From: an uncultured Paracoccaceae bacterium
Lineage (GTDB): Bacteria; Pseudomonadota; Alphaproteobacteria; Rhodobacterales; Rhodobacteraceae
Assembly (NCBI GenBank): GCA_938028765.1
Contig: CALIZF010000008.1
Coordinates: 124,001 to 188,000 of the forward strand
Direction: 5' to 3'
DNA length: 64,000 bases
The notes beneath the pieces were generated by a model. It was not told the origin of the DNA, did not search any database, and was given only the letters and a program-made list of their open reading frames with translations. The position numbers and the translations under genes were made by a program. Every line of letters starts with the position of its first letter. The stretch's first letter is position 1. Positions 29,116-38,215 of this stretch are shown in pieces.

Positions 29116-30273
29116 TCAGGCAGCGGCGGCGAGCGCGGCGATTTCGGTCTGGTAGGCCCAGTCGATCCAGGGCATCAGCGCCGCGACATCGGCGGTCTCG
29201 ACGGTCGAGCCGCACCAAATGCGCAGGCCGGGAGGCGCGTCGCGGTAGGCCCCAGCATCGAGCGCGACCCCCGCCTTCTCGAGCCGCGCTGCGACGGCCT
29301 TGGCGAAGGCGGCGCCGTCGGCGATGCGCGGGTCGGTGAAGCGCAGACAGACCGAGGTGCAGGACGCGGTCGCGGGATCCTCGGCGAGGTTCGCGATCCA
29401 GGGCCGCGTTGCGACGAAATCGGCGATGACCTTCGCATTCGCCTCGGCCCGCGCGATCAGCGCGGGCAGGCCGCCGATGGACTCGGCCCATTTCAGCGCC
29501 ACGATGTAATCCTCGACGCAGAGCATCGAGGGGGTGTTGATCGTCTCGCCCTGGAAGATCCCCTCGATCAGCTTGCCCTTCGCGGTCAGGCGGAAGACCT
29601 TCGGGATGGGCCAGGCGGGCGTATAGCTTTCCAGCCGCTCCACCGCGCGGGGCGACAGGATGATGACGCCATGCGCCGCCTCGCCCCCCAGGACCTTCTG
29701 CCAGGAGAAGGTGGTGACATCGAGCCTGTCCCAAGGCAGGTCCATCGCGAAGGCCGCGCTGGTCGCGTCGCAGATGGTCAGCCCGGCGCGGTCGGCCGGG
29801 ATCACGTCGCCCGAGGGCACCCGCACGCCCGCGGTCGTGCCGTTCCAAGTGAAGACCACGTCGCGGTCCCAGTCCACCCGGGACAGGTCCGGCAGGCGGC
29901 CATAGGGCGCCGTCGTCACCTTGGCGTCGAGCTTCAGCTGCTTGACGGCATCGGTCACCCAGCCTTCGCCGAAGCTTTCCCACGCCAGCATCTCGACGGG
30001 CCGCGCGCCCAGCATCGTCCACATCGCCATTTCCACCGCGCCCGTGTCCGACGCGGGGACGATCCCGATGCGGTAGTCCGAAGGCACGCCGAGGACTGCA
30101 CGGGTGCGGTCGATCGCCTCCTTCAGGCGCGCCTTGCCGACGGCGGCGCGATGCGACCGGCCGAGCGGCGCGGCGGCCAGTATGTCGAGCGTGAAGCCGG
30201 GGATCTTGGCACAGGGGCCGGAGGAGAAGCGCGGGTTGACCGGGCGCGCGGCCGGGGCGGGAAGATCAGCCAT
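29116..30273 (-). CDS. serC: Phosphoserine aminotransferase
   Basis: 385 aa, the alphaproteobacterial SerC type. Transfers the amino group from glutamate to 3-phosphohydroxypyruvate. The PLP lysine is in [15 protein letters not shown], and [16 protein letters not shown] is the conserved start of this branch. ATG 30273 follows GGAAGGAT; a longer in-frame reading to 30396 is not conserved. A CCCCTC/GAGGGG hairpin (30294-30311) lies in the 5' leader just ahead of the ribosome site. serA is downstream and serB divergent. Confidence 0.97.
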   Translation of the reverse strand: MADLPAPAARPVNPRFSSGPCAKIPGFTLDILAAAPLGRSHRAAVGKARLKEAIDRTRAVLGVPSDYRIGIVPASDTGAVEMAMWTMLGARPVEMLAWESFGEGWVTDAVKQLKLDAKVTTAPYGRLPDLSRVDWDRDVVFTWNGTTAGVRVPSGDVIPADRAGLTICDATSAAFAMDLPWDRLDVTTFSWQKVLGGEAAHGVIILSPRAVERLESYTPAWPIPKVFRLTAKGKLIEGIFQGETINTPSMLCVEDYIVALKWAESIGGLPALIARAEANAKVIADFVATRPWIANLAEDPATASCTSVCLRFTDPRIADGAAFAKAVAARLEKAGVALDAGAYRDAPPGLRIWCGSTVETADVAALMPWIDWAYQTEIAALAAAA

Positions 30274-30404
30274 GGTATCCTTCCAGATATTCGCCCCTCG
30301 TTGGGGAGGGGTGTCCCGCCGCTGCAGGTACGCCCGGCGACGCGACAGCGCAAGTGAAATGTTCGGATGCGGCACATGCCGCGGCATCCGCGACACGCCG
30401 CAGG

Positions 30405-30447
30405 GGCTGGCGCGCGCGGCGGCCCTGGGCTATCGCGCGCGCCAGCC
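30405..30447 (+). promoter_or_regulatory. Leader hairpin upstream of serB
   Basis: A perfect 13-bp inverted repeat, GGCTGGCGCGCGC (30405-30417) with GCGCGCGCCAGCC (30435-30447), closes a 17-nt loop. It ends one base before the AAGGAG ribosome site of serB. Such a stable stem touching the ribosome site could limit or tune translation; no known riboswitch fold is recognised. Confidence 0.5.
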
Positions 30448-30463
30448 AAGGAGCGCAGGCACG

Positions 30464-31336
30464 ATGTATACCGCCACCCTGATCGCCGATCCCGCCCGCG
30501 CGCCGCTCGACCCCGCTACTGCCGGTGCCCTGCGCGATGCCTGGGGCGGCGGGCCGCTGCGCTGGTTGGCGCCGCGCGCGGCGGCCGAGTTCGACGCGCC
30601 GGCGGTGCCGCCCGACGCCTGGGACGCCTGGGCGCGCCTGCAGGGGTTGGGCGTCGATCTCTGCTGGCAGGCCGCGGGGGGGCGGGAACGGCGGCTGCTG
30701 CTCGCGGACATGGATTCCACCATGATCAGGCAGGAATGCATCGACGAACTGGCAGACCTCGCCGGCGTGGGCCCGCAGGTGGCCGCGATCACCGCCCGCG
30801 CCATGGCGGGCGAGGTGGACTTCGAGGGGGCGCTGCGCGAACGGGTGGCGCTGATGGCCGGGCTGCCCGCGACAGTGGTGGCCGAGGTTCTAGCGACGCG
30901 CATCACCTATGCGCCCGGCGGGGCGGTCCTCGTCGCCACGATGCGCGCGCGCGGGGCCTACACGGCGCTGGTCTCGGGCGGGTTCACGGCCTTCACCGGC
31001 CCGGTGGCGGCGCATCTGGGCTTCGACGAGCATCGCGCGAACGAACTGGTGATCGAAGACGGGCGCCTTGCCGGGCGGGTCGTGGAGCCGATCCTCGGCC
31101 GCATGGCCAAGGTCGCGGCACTTGACGACCTCTGCAAGCGGCTGGGGATCGATGCCGCCGCCGCAATGGCAGTCGGCGACGGGGCGAACGACCTCGGGAT
31201 GCTGAAGGCCGCGGGTGCGGGTGTCGCGCTGCATGCCAAGCCCGCGGTGCAGGCCGAGGCGAGGCTTCGGGTGAACCATGGCGACCTGACGGCACTGCTC
31301 TACCTGCAGGGCATCCCGCAGGCCGATTTCGCCTGA
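30464..31336 (+). CDS. serB: Phosphoserine phosphatase
   Basis: 290 aa HAD-superfamily phosphatase, last step of serine synthesis. Motif I DMDSTMI contains the phosphoaspartate, motif II lies in SGGFTAFTG, and motif III/IV is GDGANDLGML. The N-terminal 85 residues form the short regulatory-type domain found in proteobacterial SerB. ATG 30464 (ribosome site AAGGAG) gives the usual length. The frame stays open upstream to an ATG at 30359, but that would translate the leader hairpin. Confidence 0.95.
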   Translation: MYTATLIADPARAPLDPATAGALRDAWGGGPLRWLAPRAAAEFDAPAVPPDAWDAWARLQGLGVDLCWQAAGGRERRLLLADMDSTMIRQECIDELADLAGVGPQVAAITARAMAGEVDFEGALRERVALMAGLPATVVAEVLATRITYAPGGAVLVATMRARGAYTALVSGGFTAFTGPVAAHLGFDEHRANELVIEDGRLAGRVVEPILGRMAKVAALDDLCKRLGIDAAAAMAVGDGANDLGMLKAAGAGVALHAKPAVQAEARLRVNHGDLTALLYLQGIPQADFA

Positions 31337-31342
31337 GGCGCC

Positions 31343-31563
31343 TCAGGCCAGCAGGATCGCGTCGGCGAGCGCGGCAAGGCCCGCCACGCGCGGCCGCGTC
31401 GCATCGACCGGGACGAGCGGCCTCGCCGCGCCGTGATGTCGAACCTGTCGTCGCCGACCGACGGGTCCGGCGCGACGGTCCGCGTCGTGCTCTTGGGCGT
31501 CAGCGTCACCACGACCGGCTGCCGCGCGACGGCGCCGGCGCATGGCAGCCCGGGCAGGCGCAC
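31343..31563 (-). pseudogene. Possible broken small gene, two frames
   Basis: On the minus strand from GTG 31563, one frame encodes a coherent stretch (RQPVVVTLTPKSTTRTVAP then VGDDRFDIT) with G/C third positions. Near 31437 coherence moves to the next frame, which reads RPLVPVDATRPRVAGLAALA and ends at 31343. Joined, they would give a protein of about 73 aa. It may be a frameshifted gene, a sequencing error or chance. No family recognised. It is convergent with serB. Confidence 0.3.
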
Positions 31564-31629
31564 ATCCGCAGGCGATGGACAATGCCGGGCCGTCCGCTCA
31601 GGATTGCGGCATCAACGGGGCGGGGCGGC

Positions 31630-32574
31630 ATGACGGCGCGAAAGATCATCATCGACACCGATCCGGGGCAGGACGACGCGGTGGCGATCCTCCTCGCGCT
31701 CGCCTCGCCCGAGATCGCGCTTCTGGGCATCACCTGCGTGGCCGGCAACGTGCCCCTGCCGCTGACGGTCCGCAACGCCCGCATCGTCTGCGAACTGGCC
31801 GGCCGGCCCGACATCCCCGTCTTCGCCGGCTGCGACCGTCCGGTGGCCCAGCCCCTCGTGACCGCCGAACATGTCCACGGCAACACAGGACTCGACGGTG
31901 CCGACCTGCCGGAACCCATGATGCCCGTGCAGGCCGCCCACGCCGTCGATTTCATCATCGACACGCTGCGCCGCGAGCCGCCCGGCACGGTCACGCTCTG
32001 CCCCATCGGCCCGCTGACCAACATCGCCACCGCGCTCGCCCGCGCCCCCGACATCGCCCCCCGCATCGCCCGCATCGTCCTGATGGGCGGGGCCTATTTC
32101 GAGGTCGGCAACATCACGCCGGCGGCCGAGTTCAACATCTTCGTCGATCCCGAGGCAGCGGCGGCCGTGTTCGCCGCGGGCGTCCCCCTCACCGTCGTCC
32201 CGCTCGACGTCACCCACAAGGCGCTTACCTCCGCCGCCTGGCTTGGGGCGATGCGCAGCCTCGGCACGCCCGTGGGCCGGGCCGTCGCCGGCTGGTGCAA
32301 CTTCTTCGAGCGCTTCGACAAGGAGAAGTACGGGTCGCAGGGCGCGCCGCTGCACGATCCCTGCACCATCGCCTGGCTGCTGGCCCCGCACCTCTTCACC
32401 GGGCGCGAGATCAACGTCGAGATCGAGCTTCAGGGCACCTTCACCCGCGGCATGACGGTGGCCGACTGGTGGCGCGTCTCGGGCCGGCCGCGCAACGCCT
32501 TCTTCCTCGGCGGGGTGGATGCGCAGGGCTACTTCGCCCTTCTGACCGAACGCCTCGCCCGGCTCGTCCCATGA
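31630..32574 (+). CDS. Inosine/uridine-preferring nucleoside hydrolase
   Basis: 314 aa. Hydrolyses ribonucleosides to base and ribose. The calcium-binding fingerprint DTDPGQDDAVAILLAL is at residues 9-24. NVPLPLTVRNA, HGNTGL, LMGGAYFEVGN and the late HDPCTIAWLL motif complete the active site. No signal peptide, so cytoplasmic. RihA/RihB-type specificity cannot be fixed by eye. ATG 31630 follows a GGGGCGGGGCGGC run. The stop is overlapped by the next gene (ATGA), coupling it to an endonuclease-like protein. Confidence 0.93.
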   Translation: MTARKIIIDTDPGQDDAVAILLALASPEIALLGITCVAGNVPLPLTVRNARIVCELAGRPDIPVFAGCDRPVAQPLVTAEHVHGNTGLDGADLPEPMMPVQAAHAVDFIIDTLRREPPGTVTLCPIGPLTNIATALARAPDIAPRIARIVLMGGAYFEVGNITPAAEFNIFVDPEAAAAVFAAGVPLTVVPLDVTHKALTSAAWLGAMRSLGTPVGRAVAGWCNFFERFDKEKYGSQGAPLHDPCTIAWLLAPHLFTGREINVEIELQGTFTRGMTVADWWRVSGRPRNAFFLGGVDAQGYFALLTERLARLVP

Positions 32575-33602
32575 CCCGCGGCCCGATGACCCGCATCTGG
32601 ATGATCCGCGCCGAGGGCGGGCGGATGCTCGACCAGTTCCGCGCCCGCGGCGCCGTCTCGGTCGGCTGGGGCGAGGCGGGCGACCTGACCGCGGCCCCGA
32701 GTGCCGCCGCGATCGAGACCGCCCTGCGCGCCCACAGGCCCGCGAACGAGGCGAAACAGGGCGCAAGCGTGCTCTGGCGTTTCGTCCACGACATCGCGCC
32801 GGGGGACACGGTCGTGACCTACGACCCCGAGGCGCGCCTCTACCACGTCGGCACGATCCGCGGCCCCGCCCGCTTCGAGGCCGCCGCACCGCTCGCCGTC
32901 GGCGCGGGCGAGGACCGGATCGTCCACCCCTACCTGCGCGACACCGACTGGACCCACACCGTCCACCGCGACACGCTCGGTCAGGCCCTGCGCAACACGC
33001 TCGGCAACATCTCCACGCTCTTCCGCATCCGCGATGGCGGGGCCGAACTCCTGCGCCCCGGCGCCGCGCCCGCAGCCCCGCCCCCGCCCACGTCGGCCGC
33101 CGAAGCCCAGGCCGAGGCCCAGGCCGACACCCTCGCCGACCTCGACGCGCGCGCCCGTGCGGCGGTCGAGGATGTCGTCTCGGCCCTCGACGACCGGCAG
33201 ATGGAACTCCTCGTCGCGGGCCTCCTGCGCGCCATGGGCTATCGCACCCGCGTCTCGCCCCGGGGGGCCGACCGCGGCGTGGACATCCTCGCCTCGCCCG
33301 ACGGCTTCGGCTTCCAGGAGCCGCGCATCTGGGTCGAGGTCAAGCACCGACGGAGCCAGACCGATTCCCAGATGATCCGCGCCTTCCTCGGGGCGCTGCG
33401 CCGCCCGGGTGACCGCGGCCTCTTCGTCTCGACCGGCGGCTTCAGCACCGATGCCCGCTACGAGGCCGAGCGCGCGCCCGTCCCGGTCATGCTGATGACC
33501 CTTCCCCTTCTGGTGGATGAGCTTCTCGCCCGCTACGAGACGCTCGACCCCGAAACCCGCGCCCTCGTACCGCTCCGCCGCCTCTACTGGCCGGCCCGCT
33601 GA
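32571..33602 (+). CDS. Mrr-like restriction endonuclease family protein
   Basis: 343 aa. The C-terminal half is an Mrr_cat-type PD-(D/E)xK nuclease: DRQMELLVAGLLRAMGY, then GADRGVDILASPDG with the metal Asp and WVEVKHRRSQ with the ExK pair, then LFVSTGGFS. Mrr-type proteins cut modified DNA (type IV restriction). The N-terminal 130 residues (MTRIWMIRAEGGRMLDQF, then GDTVVTYDPEARLYHVG) look like an accessory reader domain, with an Ala/Pro linker between. ATG 32571 overlaps the nucleoside hydrolase stop; ATG 32586 is an alternative. No methylase neighbour is present. Confidence 0.85.
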   Translation: MTRGPMTRIWMIRAEGGRMLDQFRARGAVSVGWGEAGDLTAAPSAAAIETALRAHRPANEAKQGASVLWRFVHDIAPGDTVVTYDPEARLYHVGTIRGPARFEAAAPLAVGAGEDRIVHPYLRDTDWTHTVHRDTLGQALRNTLGNISTLFRIRDGGAELLRPGAAPAAPPPPTSAAEAQAEAQADTLADLDARARAAVEDVVSALDDRQMELLVAGLLRAMGYRTRVSPRGADRGVDILASPDGFGFQEPRIWVEVKHRRSQTDSQMIRAFLGALRRPGDRGLFVSTGGFSTDARYEAERAPVPVMLMTLPLLVDELLARYETLDPETRALVPLRRLYWPAR

Positions 33603-33630
33603 CCCCTTTCCCTTCCCGTCTTCGGCCCAC

Positions 33631-33670
33631 AGATATCCCGCGGGGGTCGAGGGGCGCGAAGCCCCCGGCG
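33631..33670. repeat. REP-like intergenic hairpin
   Basis: In the 93-bp gap before selO lies ATATCCCGCGGGGG followed by a perfect GGGGC-GCGAA-GCCCC hairpin. Its layout (AT-rich head, G run, GC hairpin) resembles the repeats at 49199-49411 and 61766-61995, but with one hairpin and a different head. Confidence 0.5.
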
Positions 33671-33695
33671 GCCTCCGTCAGCACGGGGCCCTGCC

Positions 33696-35105
33696 ATGAT
33701 CGCCTTCGACAACAGCTATGCCCGCCTGCCCGAGCGGTTCTATGCCCGCGTGCCGCCCACGCCGGTTGCCGCGCCCGCACTCTTTGCACTCAACGAACCG
33801 CTCGCCCGCGCCATGGGCCTGGACCCCGCGGCCCTCGACGCCGCGACGCTCGCCGGCAATCGCCTGCCCGCGGGCGCCGAGCCGATCGCCCAGGCCTATG
33901 CCGGCCACCAGTTCGCCGGCTGGGTGCCCCAGCTCGGCGACGGGCGGGCGATCCTTCTGGGCGAGGTCGTGGGGCCGGACGGCCGGCGGCTCGACATCCA
34001 GCTCAAGGGTGCGGGCCCCACGCCCTTCAGCCGGATGGGCGACGGGCGCGCCTGGCTCGGCCCGGTGATCCGCGAATACCTCGTCTCCGAGGCGATGACC
34101 GCACTCGGCGTGCCCACCACCCGCGCACTTGCCATCGTCACCACGGGCGAGACGGTCTGGCGCGAGGGACCCCTGCCCGGCGCGATCCTGACGCGGGTGG
34201 CGGACAGCCATATCCGGGTGGGCACCTTCCAGTTCTTCGCCGCCCGCGGCGACACCGAGGCCTTGCGGATCCTGACCGATGTCGTCATCGCGCGGCACTA
34301 TCCGGGGGTCGAGGGCGCTCTTGGCCTGCTGCGCGCCGCCGTCGCGGCGCAGGCGCGGCTGGTGGCGCAATGGATGGGCCTTGGCTTCATCCACGGCGTG
34401 ATGAACACCGACAACGCGCATGTCGGCGGGATCACCATCGACTATGGCCCCTGCGCCTTCATGGACGCCTATCACCCTGAAACGGTATTCTCGTCCATCG
34501 ACCGGCACGGCCGCTATGCCTATGCCCGCCAGCCACAGATCGCGGTCTGGAACATGGCGCAGTTCGCGTCCTGCCTCTTGCCGCTGATCGACGCGGATCG
34601 CGACCGCGCGGTGGCCGCGGCGACCGCGGCGGTCCACGCCTTCGCGCCGGCCTACGAGGCCGCCTGGAGCGGGCTCTTCCGCGCCAAGCTGGGGCTGGCG
34701 ACGGCGCAGGAGGGCGACGCGGCGCTGGCGGAAGGGCTGCTCGCGCTGATGGCCGCGCAGGGCGCGGACTTTACCCGCACCTTCCGCGGCCTTGCGACCG
34801 GCACCGCGGCGGCCGAATTCGCCGACCCGGCCCCGTTCCGGGCCTGGGAGGCGCGTTGGCACGCCCGCCTGGCCGCCGAGCAGCGGGACCTCGCGGCGGC
34901 GCAGGCGGCGATGCGCGCGGTCAACCCGGCGGTCATCCCCCGCAACCACCGCGTGGAAGAGGCGATCGCGGCCGCCCTGGCCGGCGACCGCGCGCCGTTC
35001 GACCGGCTGCACGCCGCGCTCGCCCGCCCGTTCGAGCCGGCCGGCGACCTCGAAGCGGCGCCGCGTCCCGATCAGGTCGTGGGCGTCACCTTCTGCGGCA
35101 CCTAA
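33696..35105 (+). CDS. selO: Protein adenylyltransferase SelO (YdiU)
   Basis: 469 aa pseudokinase-fold enzyme that transfers AMP to protein Ser/Thr/Tyr residues. Seen: [18 protein letters not shown], the [16 protein letters not shown] segment with the nucleotide-binding Lys/Arg, and [20 protein letters not shown] with the catalytic-type Asn and Asp. The protein ends VTFCGT; the Cys three from the end sits where eukaryotic SelO has selenocysteine. The usual bacterial DNMSI reads DNAHV here. It is convergent with the EamA gene, the stops overlapping by 4 bp. Confidence 0.95.
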   Translation: MIAFDNSYARLPERFYARVPPTPVAAPALFALNEPLARAMGLDPAALDAATLAGNRLPAGAEPIAQAYAGHQFAGWVPQLGDGRAILLGEVVGPDGRRLDIQLKGAGPTPFSRMGDGRAWLGPVIREYLVSEAMTALGVPTTRALAIVTTGETVWREGPLPGAILTRVADSHIRVGTFQFFAARGDTEALRILTDVVIARHYPGVEGALGLLRAAVAAQARLVAQWMGLGFIHGVMNTDNAHVGGITIDYGPCAFMDAYHPETVFSSIDRHGRYAYARQPQIAVWNMAQFASCLLPLIDADRDRAVAAATAAVHAFAPAYEAAWSGLFRAKLGLATAQEGDAALAEGLLALMAAQGADFTRTFRGLATGTAAAEFADPAPFRAWEARWHARLAAEQRDLAAAQAAMRAVNPAVIPRNHRVEEAIAAALAGDRAPFDRLHAALARPFEPAGDLEAAPRPDQVVGVTFCGT

Positions 35106-35998
35106 GACGGGCGGCGCGCCGGCCAGTTGATCAGGACGAGGCCCCCCGCCACCGCCGCCCCTGCCGCCAGCAGAGACGGTCCGACCGGCTCGTCCAGGAT
35201 CGCCCAGCCGAGCGCGATCCCGAACAGCGGCGACAGGAACGCGAAGCTTGCGACCGCGCCCGAGGGATAGCGTGCCAGAAGCCAGAACCACGCGAGGAAC
35301 CCCGCGGCCACGATCACCACCGACTGGAACACGAGCACCCCCCATTCCAGCACCCCCGGATCGCGCAGGAACGGGCCGAAGCGCGGCGCGGCCACCGCGA
35401 GCAGCGGGGTCGAGACGGCCAGCATCCACAGAAGCTGCATCTCGGGCGATACGCCGCGCGCGCCCTGAGCCCGGGCAAGGATCGCCACCGCCGTCCAGCC
35501 CAGGGCGGCCATCAGTGCAAGCACGTCGCCGAGGATCGGTGCCGTGGCCCCGCCGCCGCCGCTGCGGTCGGCCATGGCCAGCGCCACGCCGCCAAGCGCG
35601 AGCGCGAGCCCCGCCGCGCGACGGGGCGTGATCCGCTCGGCGGGGTAGAGGCGATGCGCGGCCAGCGCCAGCCAGACCGGCATCGAATACATGAACACCG
35701 TCGCCCGCGTCACCGTCGTCAGGTCCAGCGCGAGGTAGAGGCACAGGAACTCGGCCGCGAAGGCGGCCCCCGCCGCAAGGCCGAGGGCGACGGTGCCCGA
35801 GGCGATGCGGAACGACCGGCCGGTCGCCGCCATGTAGGCCGCCACGCAGGCCGCCGCGATGGCCGACCGCAACGACGCGCCCAGGATCGGCTGGAAGCCG
35901 CCGTTGACGATCTTGATCGACACCTGATTGCCGGCGAACAAGAGCGCCAGCATGATCAGCGCGAGTGCTCCGGCCGCATCCATCCGGTCCTTGCGCAT
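35102..35998 (-). CDS. EamA/DMT family transporter
   Basis: 298 aa inner-membrane protein with about ten hydrophobic helices arranged as two EamA repeats (roughly residues 10-140 and 155-295). N-terminal [20 protein letters not shown] and C-terminal [20 protein letters not shown] are typical. Members export amino acids or other metabolites; the substrate is unknown. The ATG at 35998 lacks a clear ribosome site; an internal start at residue 6 (Met) is possible. Confidence 0.9.
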   Translation of the reverse strand: MRKDRMDAAGALALIMLALLFAGNQVSIKIVNGGFQPILGASLRSAIAAACVAAYMAATGRSFRIASGTVALGLAAGAAFAAEFLCLYLALDLTTVTRATVFMYSMPVWLALAAHRLYPAERITPRRAAGLALALGGVALAMADRSGGGGATAPILGDVLALMAALGWTAVAILARAQGARGVSPEMQLLWMLAVSTPLLAVAAPRFGPFLRDPGVLEWGVLVFQSVVIVAAGFLAWFWLLARYPSGAVASFAFLSPLFGIALGWAILDEPVGPSLLAAGAAVAGGLVLINWPARRPS

Positions 35999-36211
35999 CC
36001 GCCGCCGTCCTTGCCCGTTTCGCCGCGCCCTGGCCCGTCCGGCCGCGTCGCCCGCTGCGCACCCTTCCCGTGTGCTCCTGCGTGCGTCAACCCCCGGCGC
36101 CGCGTCCCGACCGCCCCCGCCGGGCTTTGCGGCAACCGCGTGATCCCTCGCGCCGGCCGCCGACCCGCCGGTGTCCTTCGCGGACTCGCGCAGGGCCGCC
36201 CACGGGGGGGG

Positions 36212-36240
36212 TTGACCCGCGCGCCGGCTTCCCCACTACT
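36212..36240 (+). promoter_or_regulatory. Possible promoter of the bactofilin gene
   Basis: TTGACC (36212-36217) is followed after 17 bp by ACTACT, 66 bp before the start. The rest of the 307-bp gap (35999-36305) is GC-rich with no gene I can support. Confidence 0.3.
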
Positions 36241-36305
36241 CTGCCGCTCAGACGGCGGCGCCGGCGGCCAGAGGCCGCAGGGTGCAGCGGCGCGGGAGGG
36301 ATCCG

Positions 36306-36746
36306 ATGTTTTCCAAGACCCAGGACGACCGGGGCGCCGATCCCGCGCGGGCGGGGCGCACCGGCGCGGGCCAGCGCTCGGTTCTTGCCTCGGACCTCAG
36401 GATCGACGGGATCGTGGCGACCGAAGGCGCGCTGGAGGTGCACGGCCGGATCGAGGGCGAGGTTGCGGCGGACCAGCTGCTCTTGGGCGAGGACGGCACG
36501 ATCACCGGCAAGGTGCGGGCCAACCAGGCCGACCTGCGGGGCGCGCTGACCGGCGAGATCGCGACCTCCCGCCTGACCCTGCGCGCCCCGGCGCGGCTGG
36601 AGGCAGACGCAACCTGCGAGACGCTGGTGATCGAGGCGGGCGCGACGGTCGAGGGGCGCTTCTCGCGGCCGCCCGCGCCGCCGCCGCCCGACCCGCCGGC
36701 CCCGCCGCCGCCCGCCGCGCCGCCAGCGGCCGAACCCGTCCCCTGA
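36306..36746 (+). CDS. Bactofilin (polymer-forming cytoskeletal protein)
   Basis: 146 aa. The central DUF583/bactofilin beta-helix core (about residues 25-115) shows the repeating pattern SDLRIDGIVATEGALEVHG, GRIEGEVAADQLLLGEDGTI, then GKVRANQADLRGALTGEI. Flexible tails flank it; the C-terminal 27 residues are almost only Pro and Ala, an extreme proline-rich tail. Bactofilins form membrane-associated filaments that position cell-wall enzymes. The ribosome site GGGAGGG lies ahead of ATG 36306. It is monocistronic. Confidence 0.92.
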   Translation: MFSKTQDDRGADPARAGRTGAGQRSVLASDLRIDGIVATEGALEVHGRIEGEVAADQLLLGEDGTITGKVRANQADLRGALTGEIATSRLTLRAPARLEADATCETLVIEAGATVEGRFSRPPAPPPPDPPAPPPPAAPPAAEPVP

Positions 36747-36780
36747 GGCGCCGGGGCACCGGCGGTCCTCGAACGCGGCA

Positions 36781-36818
36781 CCCCCGCCCGCCGCCACCGT
36801 GGCGCGGCCGGGCGGGGG
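36781..36818. terminator. Bidirectional hairpin between convergent genes
   Basis: A perfect 10-bp stem, CCCCCGCCCG (36781-36790) with CGGGCGGGGG (36809-36818), encloses a second smaller hairpin (GCC-ACCGT-GGC). It lies in the 153-bp gap between the bactofilin gene and the convergent thioesterase gene. It probably ends both transcripts, though no T-run is present. Confidence 0.55.
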
Positions 36819-36899
36819 CGGCGCGCTGCGGACAAGGCCCCGGGCACCGCCGCCCCCGACCGCCGGCGCGCGGCCCGCGCTGCCGGCCCGCCGCAGCGA

Positions 36900-37319
36900 T
36901 CAGCGCGGCGGGATCGAATAGGTCGCGGTCGCCCGCGCCACCACGGGCTCTGTCCCTTCGCTGCGGATCAGCACGTCGCCGACCGCCAGCGCCCGGCCGA
37001 GCTTCAGCAGTCGCGCCTCGGCCAGCAGATCCCGCCCTGCGGGCGGCTTGCGCATGAAGTCGATCGACATGTTCGTGGTGACCGCCAGCCCGACCGGCCC
37101 GATCCGGGCCAGGATCGCGAGATAGACCGCAACGTCGGCCAGCGCGAACATCGCCGGGCCGCTGACCGTTCCGCCCGGCCGCAGGTGCCGCTCGTGCGCG
37201 AGAAGGCGCATCACGATCCCCTCCGGCGTCAGATGTTCCACCCGGAAGTCTCCGGCGACCTGGGGAAAGGCCTCGTCCATGAAGGCGGCCAGCGCCGCCT
37301 TGTCCATCACGATGTCCAT
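36900..37319 (-). CDS. PaaI-family hotdog thioesterase
   Basis: 139 aa hotdog-fold acyl-CoA thioesterase. RPGGTVSGPAMFALADVAVY is the helix region with active-site Gly and Asp, and TTNMSIDFMRKPPAGRDL is the strand typical of PaaI-like enzymes. It is divergent (72 bp) from an enoyl-CoA hydratase gene, suggesting a role in acyl-CoA turnover. The ATG at 37319 (MDIVMDKAAL) could instead be the internal Met at residue 5. Confidence 0.88.
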   Translation of the reverse strand: MDIVMDKAALAAFMDEAFPQVAGDFRVEHLTPEGIVMRLLAHERHLRPGGTVSGPAMFALADVAVYLAILARIGPVGLAVTTNMSIDFMRKPPAGRDLLAEARLLKLGRALAVGDVLIRSEGTEPVVARATATYSIPPR

Positions 37320-37391
37320 GCGTTCCCTCCCCCGCCCTTCCCTCCCCGGCTGTCGCGGCGTAAGGTTTCCTCGGGCGGGAGGAATGGCAAG

Positions 37392-38183
37392 ATGGACGGA
37401 CTGGTTCTGCGCACGGACGACGCATCGGGCGTGGTCACGCTGACGTTGAACGCGCCCGACCGGCTCAACGCGCTGTCGGATGCGATGCTGGGGGCGCTAG
37501 CCGATGCCTTCGCGGCGCTGGCGGACGACCGGCGGGCGAAGGCGGTGGTGCTGCGCGGCGCGGGGCGGGCCTTCTGCGCCGGGCACGACCTGCGCGAGAT
37601 GCAGGCGGGCCGGCAGGCCGAGGACGGCGGTCGGGCCTATTTCGCCGATCTCTTCGCCCGCTGCGCGGCGGTGATGCAGGCGATCCCGCGCCTGCCGCAG
37701 CCGGTGATCGCCGAGGTCCACGGCATCGCCACCGCGGCGGGGTGCCAGCTTGTCGCCAGCTGCGACATGGCGGTGGCGGCCGAGGACGCGCGGTTCGGCG
37801 TCAACGGCGTCAACATCGGCCTATTCTGTTCCACCCCGATGGTCGCGCTCAGCCGGGTGGTGCCGCGCAAGGCCGCGTTCGAGATGCTGACGACCGGAAG
37901 CTTCATCGACGCCGCGCGCGCGCGCGAGCTTGGCCTTGTCAACCGCGTCGTCCCCGCCGACCGGCTTGCGGACGAGGCGCAGGCGCTGGCCCGGACGGTG
38001 GCGGGCAAGCTCGGCAGTGCCGTGCGGATCGGCAAGCGCGCCTTTTATGACCAGGCCGAGATGGGCCTTGCCGCCGCCTACGACCACACCGGGGCGGTGA
38101 TGGTCGAGAACATGCTCTGGCGCGACACCGCCGAGGGCATCGCCGCGTTCCTCGAGAAGCGCAAGCCGGACTGGCCCGCCTGA
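37392..38183 (+). CDS. Enoyl-CoA hydratase/isomerase family protein
   Basis: 263 aa crotonase-fold protein. FCAGHDLREMQAG forms the first oxyanion-hole loop and GIATAAGCQLVASCDMAVA the second. It lacks an obvious Glu pair of classic ECH1: ATAAGCQ stands where GGGCEL is usual, so it may be the hydratase-like ECHDC3-type branch with another acyl-CoA reaction. ATG 37392 lies 9 bp after a GGGAGG ribosome site. It is divergent from the thioesterase and convergent with the lytic transglycosylase gene. Confidence 0.87.
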   Translation: MDGLVLRTDDASGVVTLTLNAPDRLNALSDAMLGALADAFAALADDRRAKAVVLRGAGRAFCAGHDLREMQAGRQAEDGGRAYFADLFARCAAVMQAIPRLPQPVIAEVHGIATAAGCQLVASCDMAVAAEDARFGVNGVNIGLFCSTPMVALSRVVPRKAAFEMLTTGSFIDAARARELGLVNRVVPADRLADEAQALARTVAGKLGSAVRIGKRAFYDQAEMGLAAAYDHTGAVMVENMLWRDTAEGIAAFLEKRKPDWPA

Positions 38184-38215
38184 GGCGCGCCCGTCGCCCC
38201 CCGCCCCACGACCGG

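Noticed and set aside
30359-30463. In-frame upstream start for serB
   Set aside because: It would translate the leader hairpin, lacks a ribosome site and makes SerB longer than family norm; kept only as a possible leader peptide.
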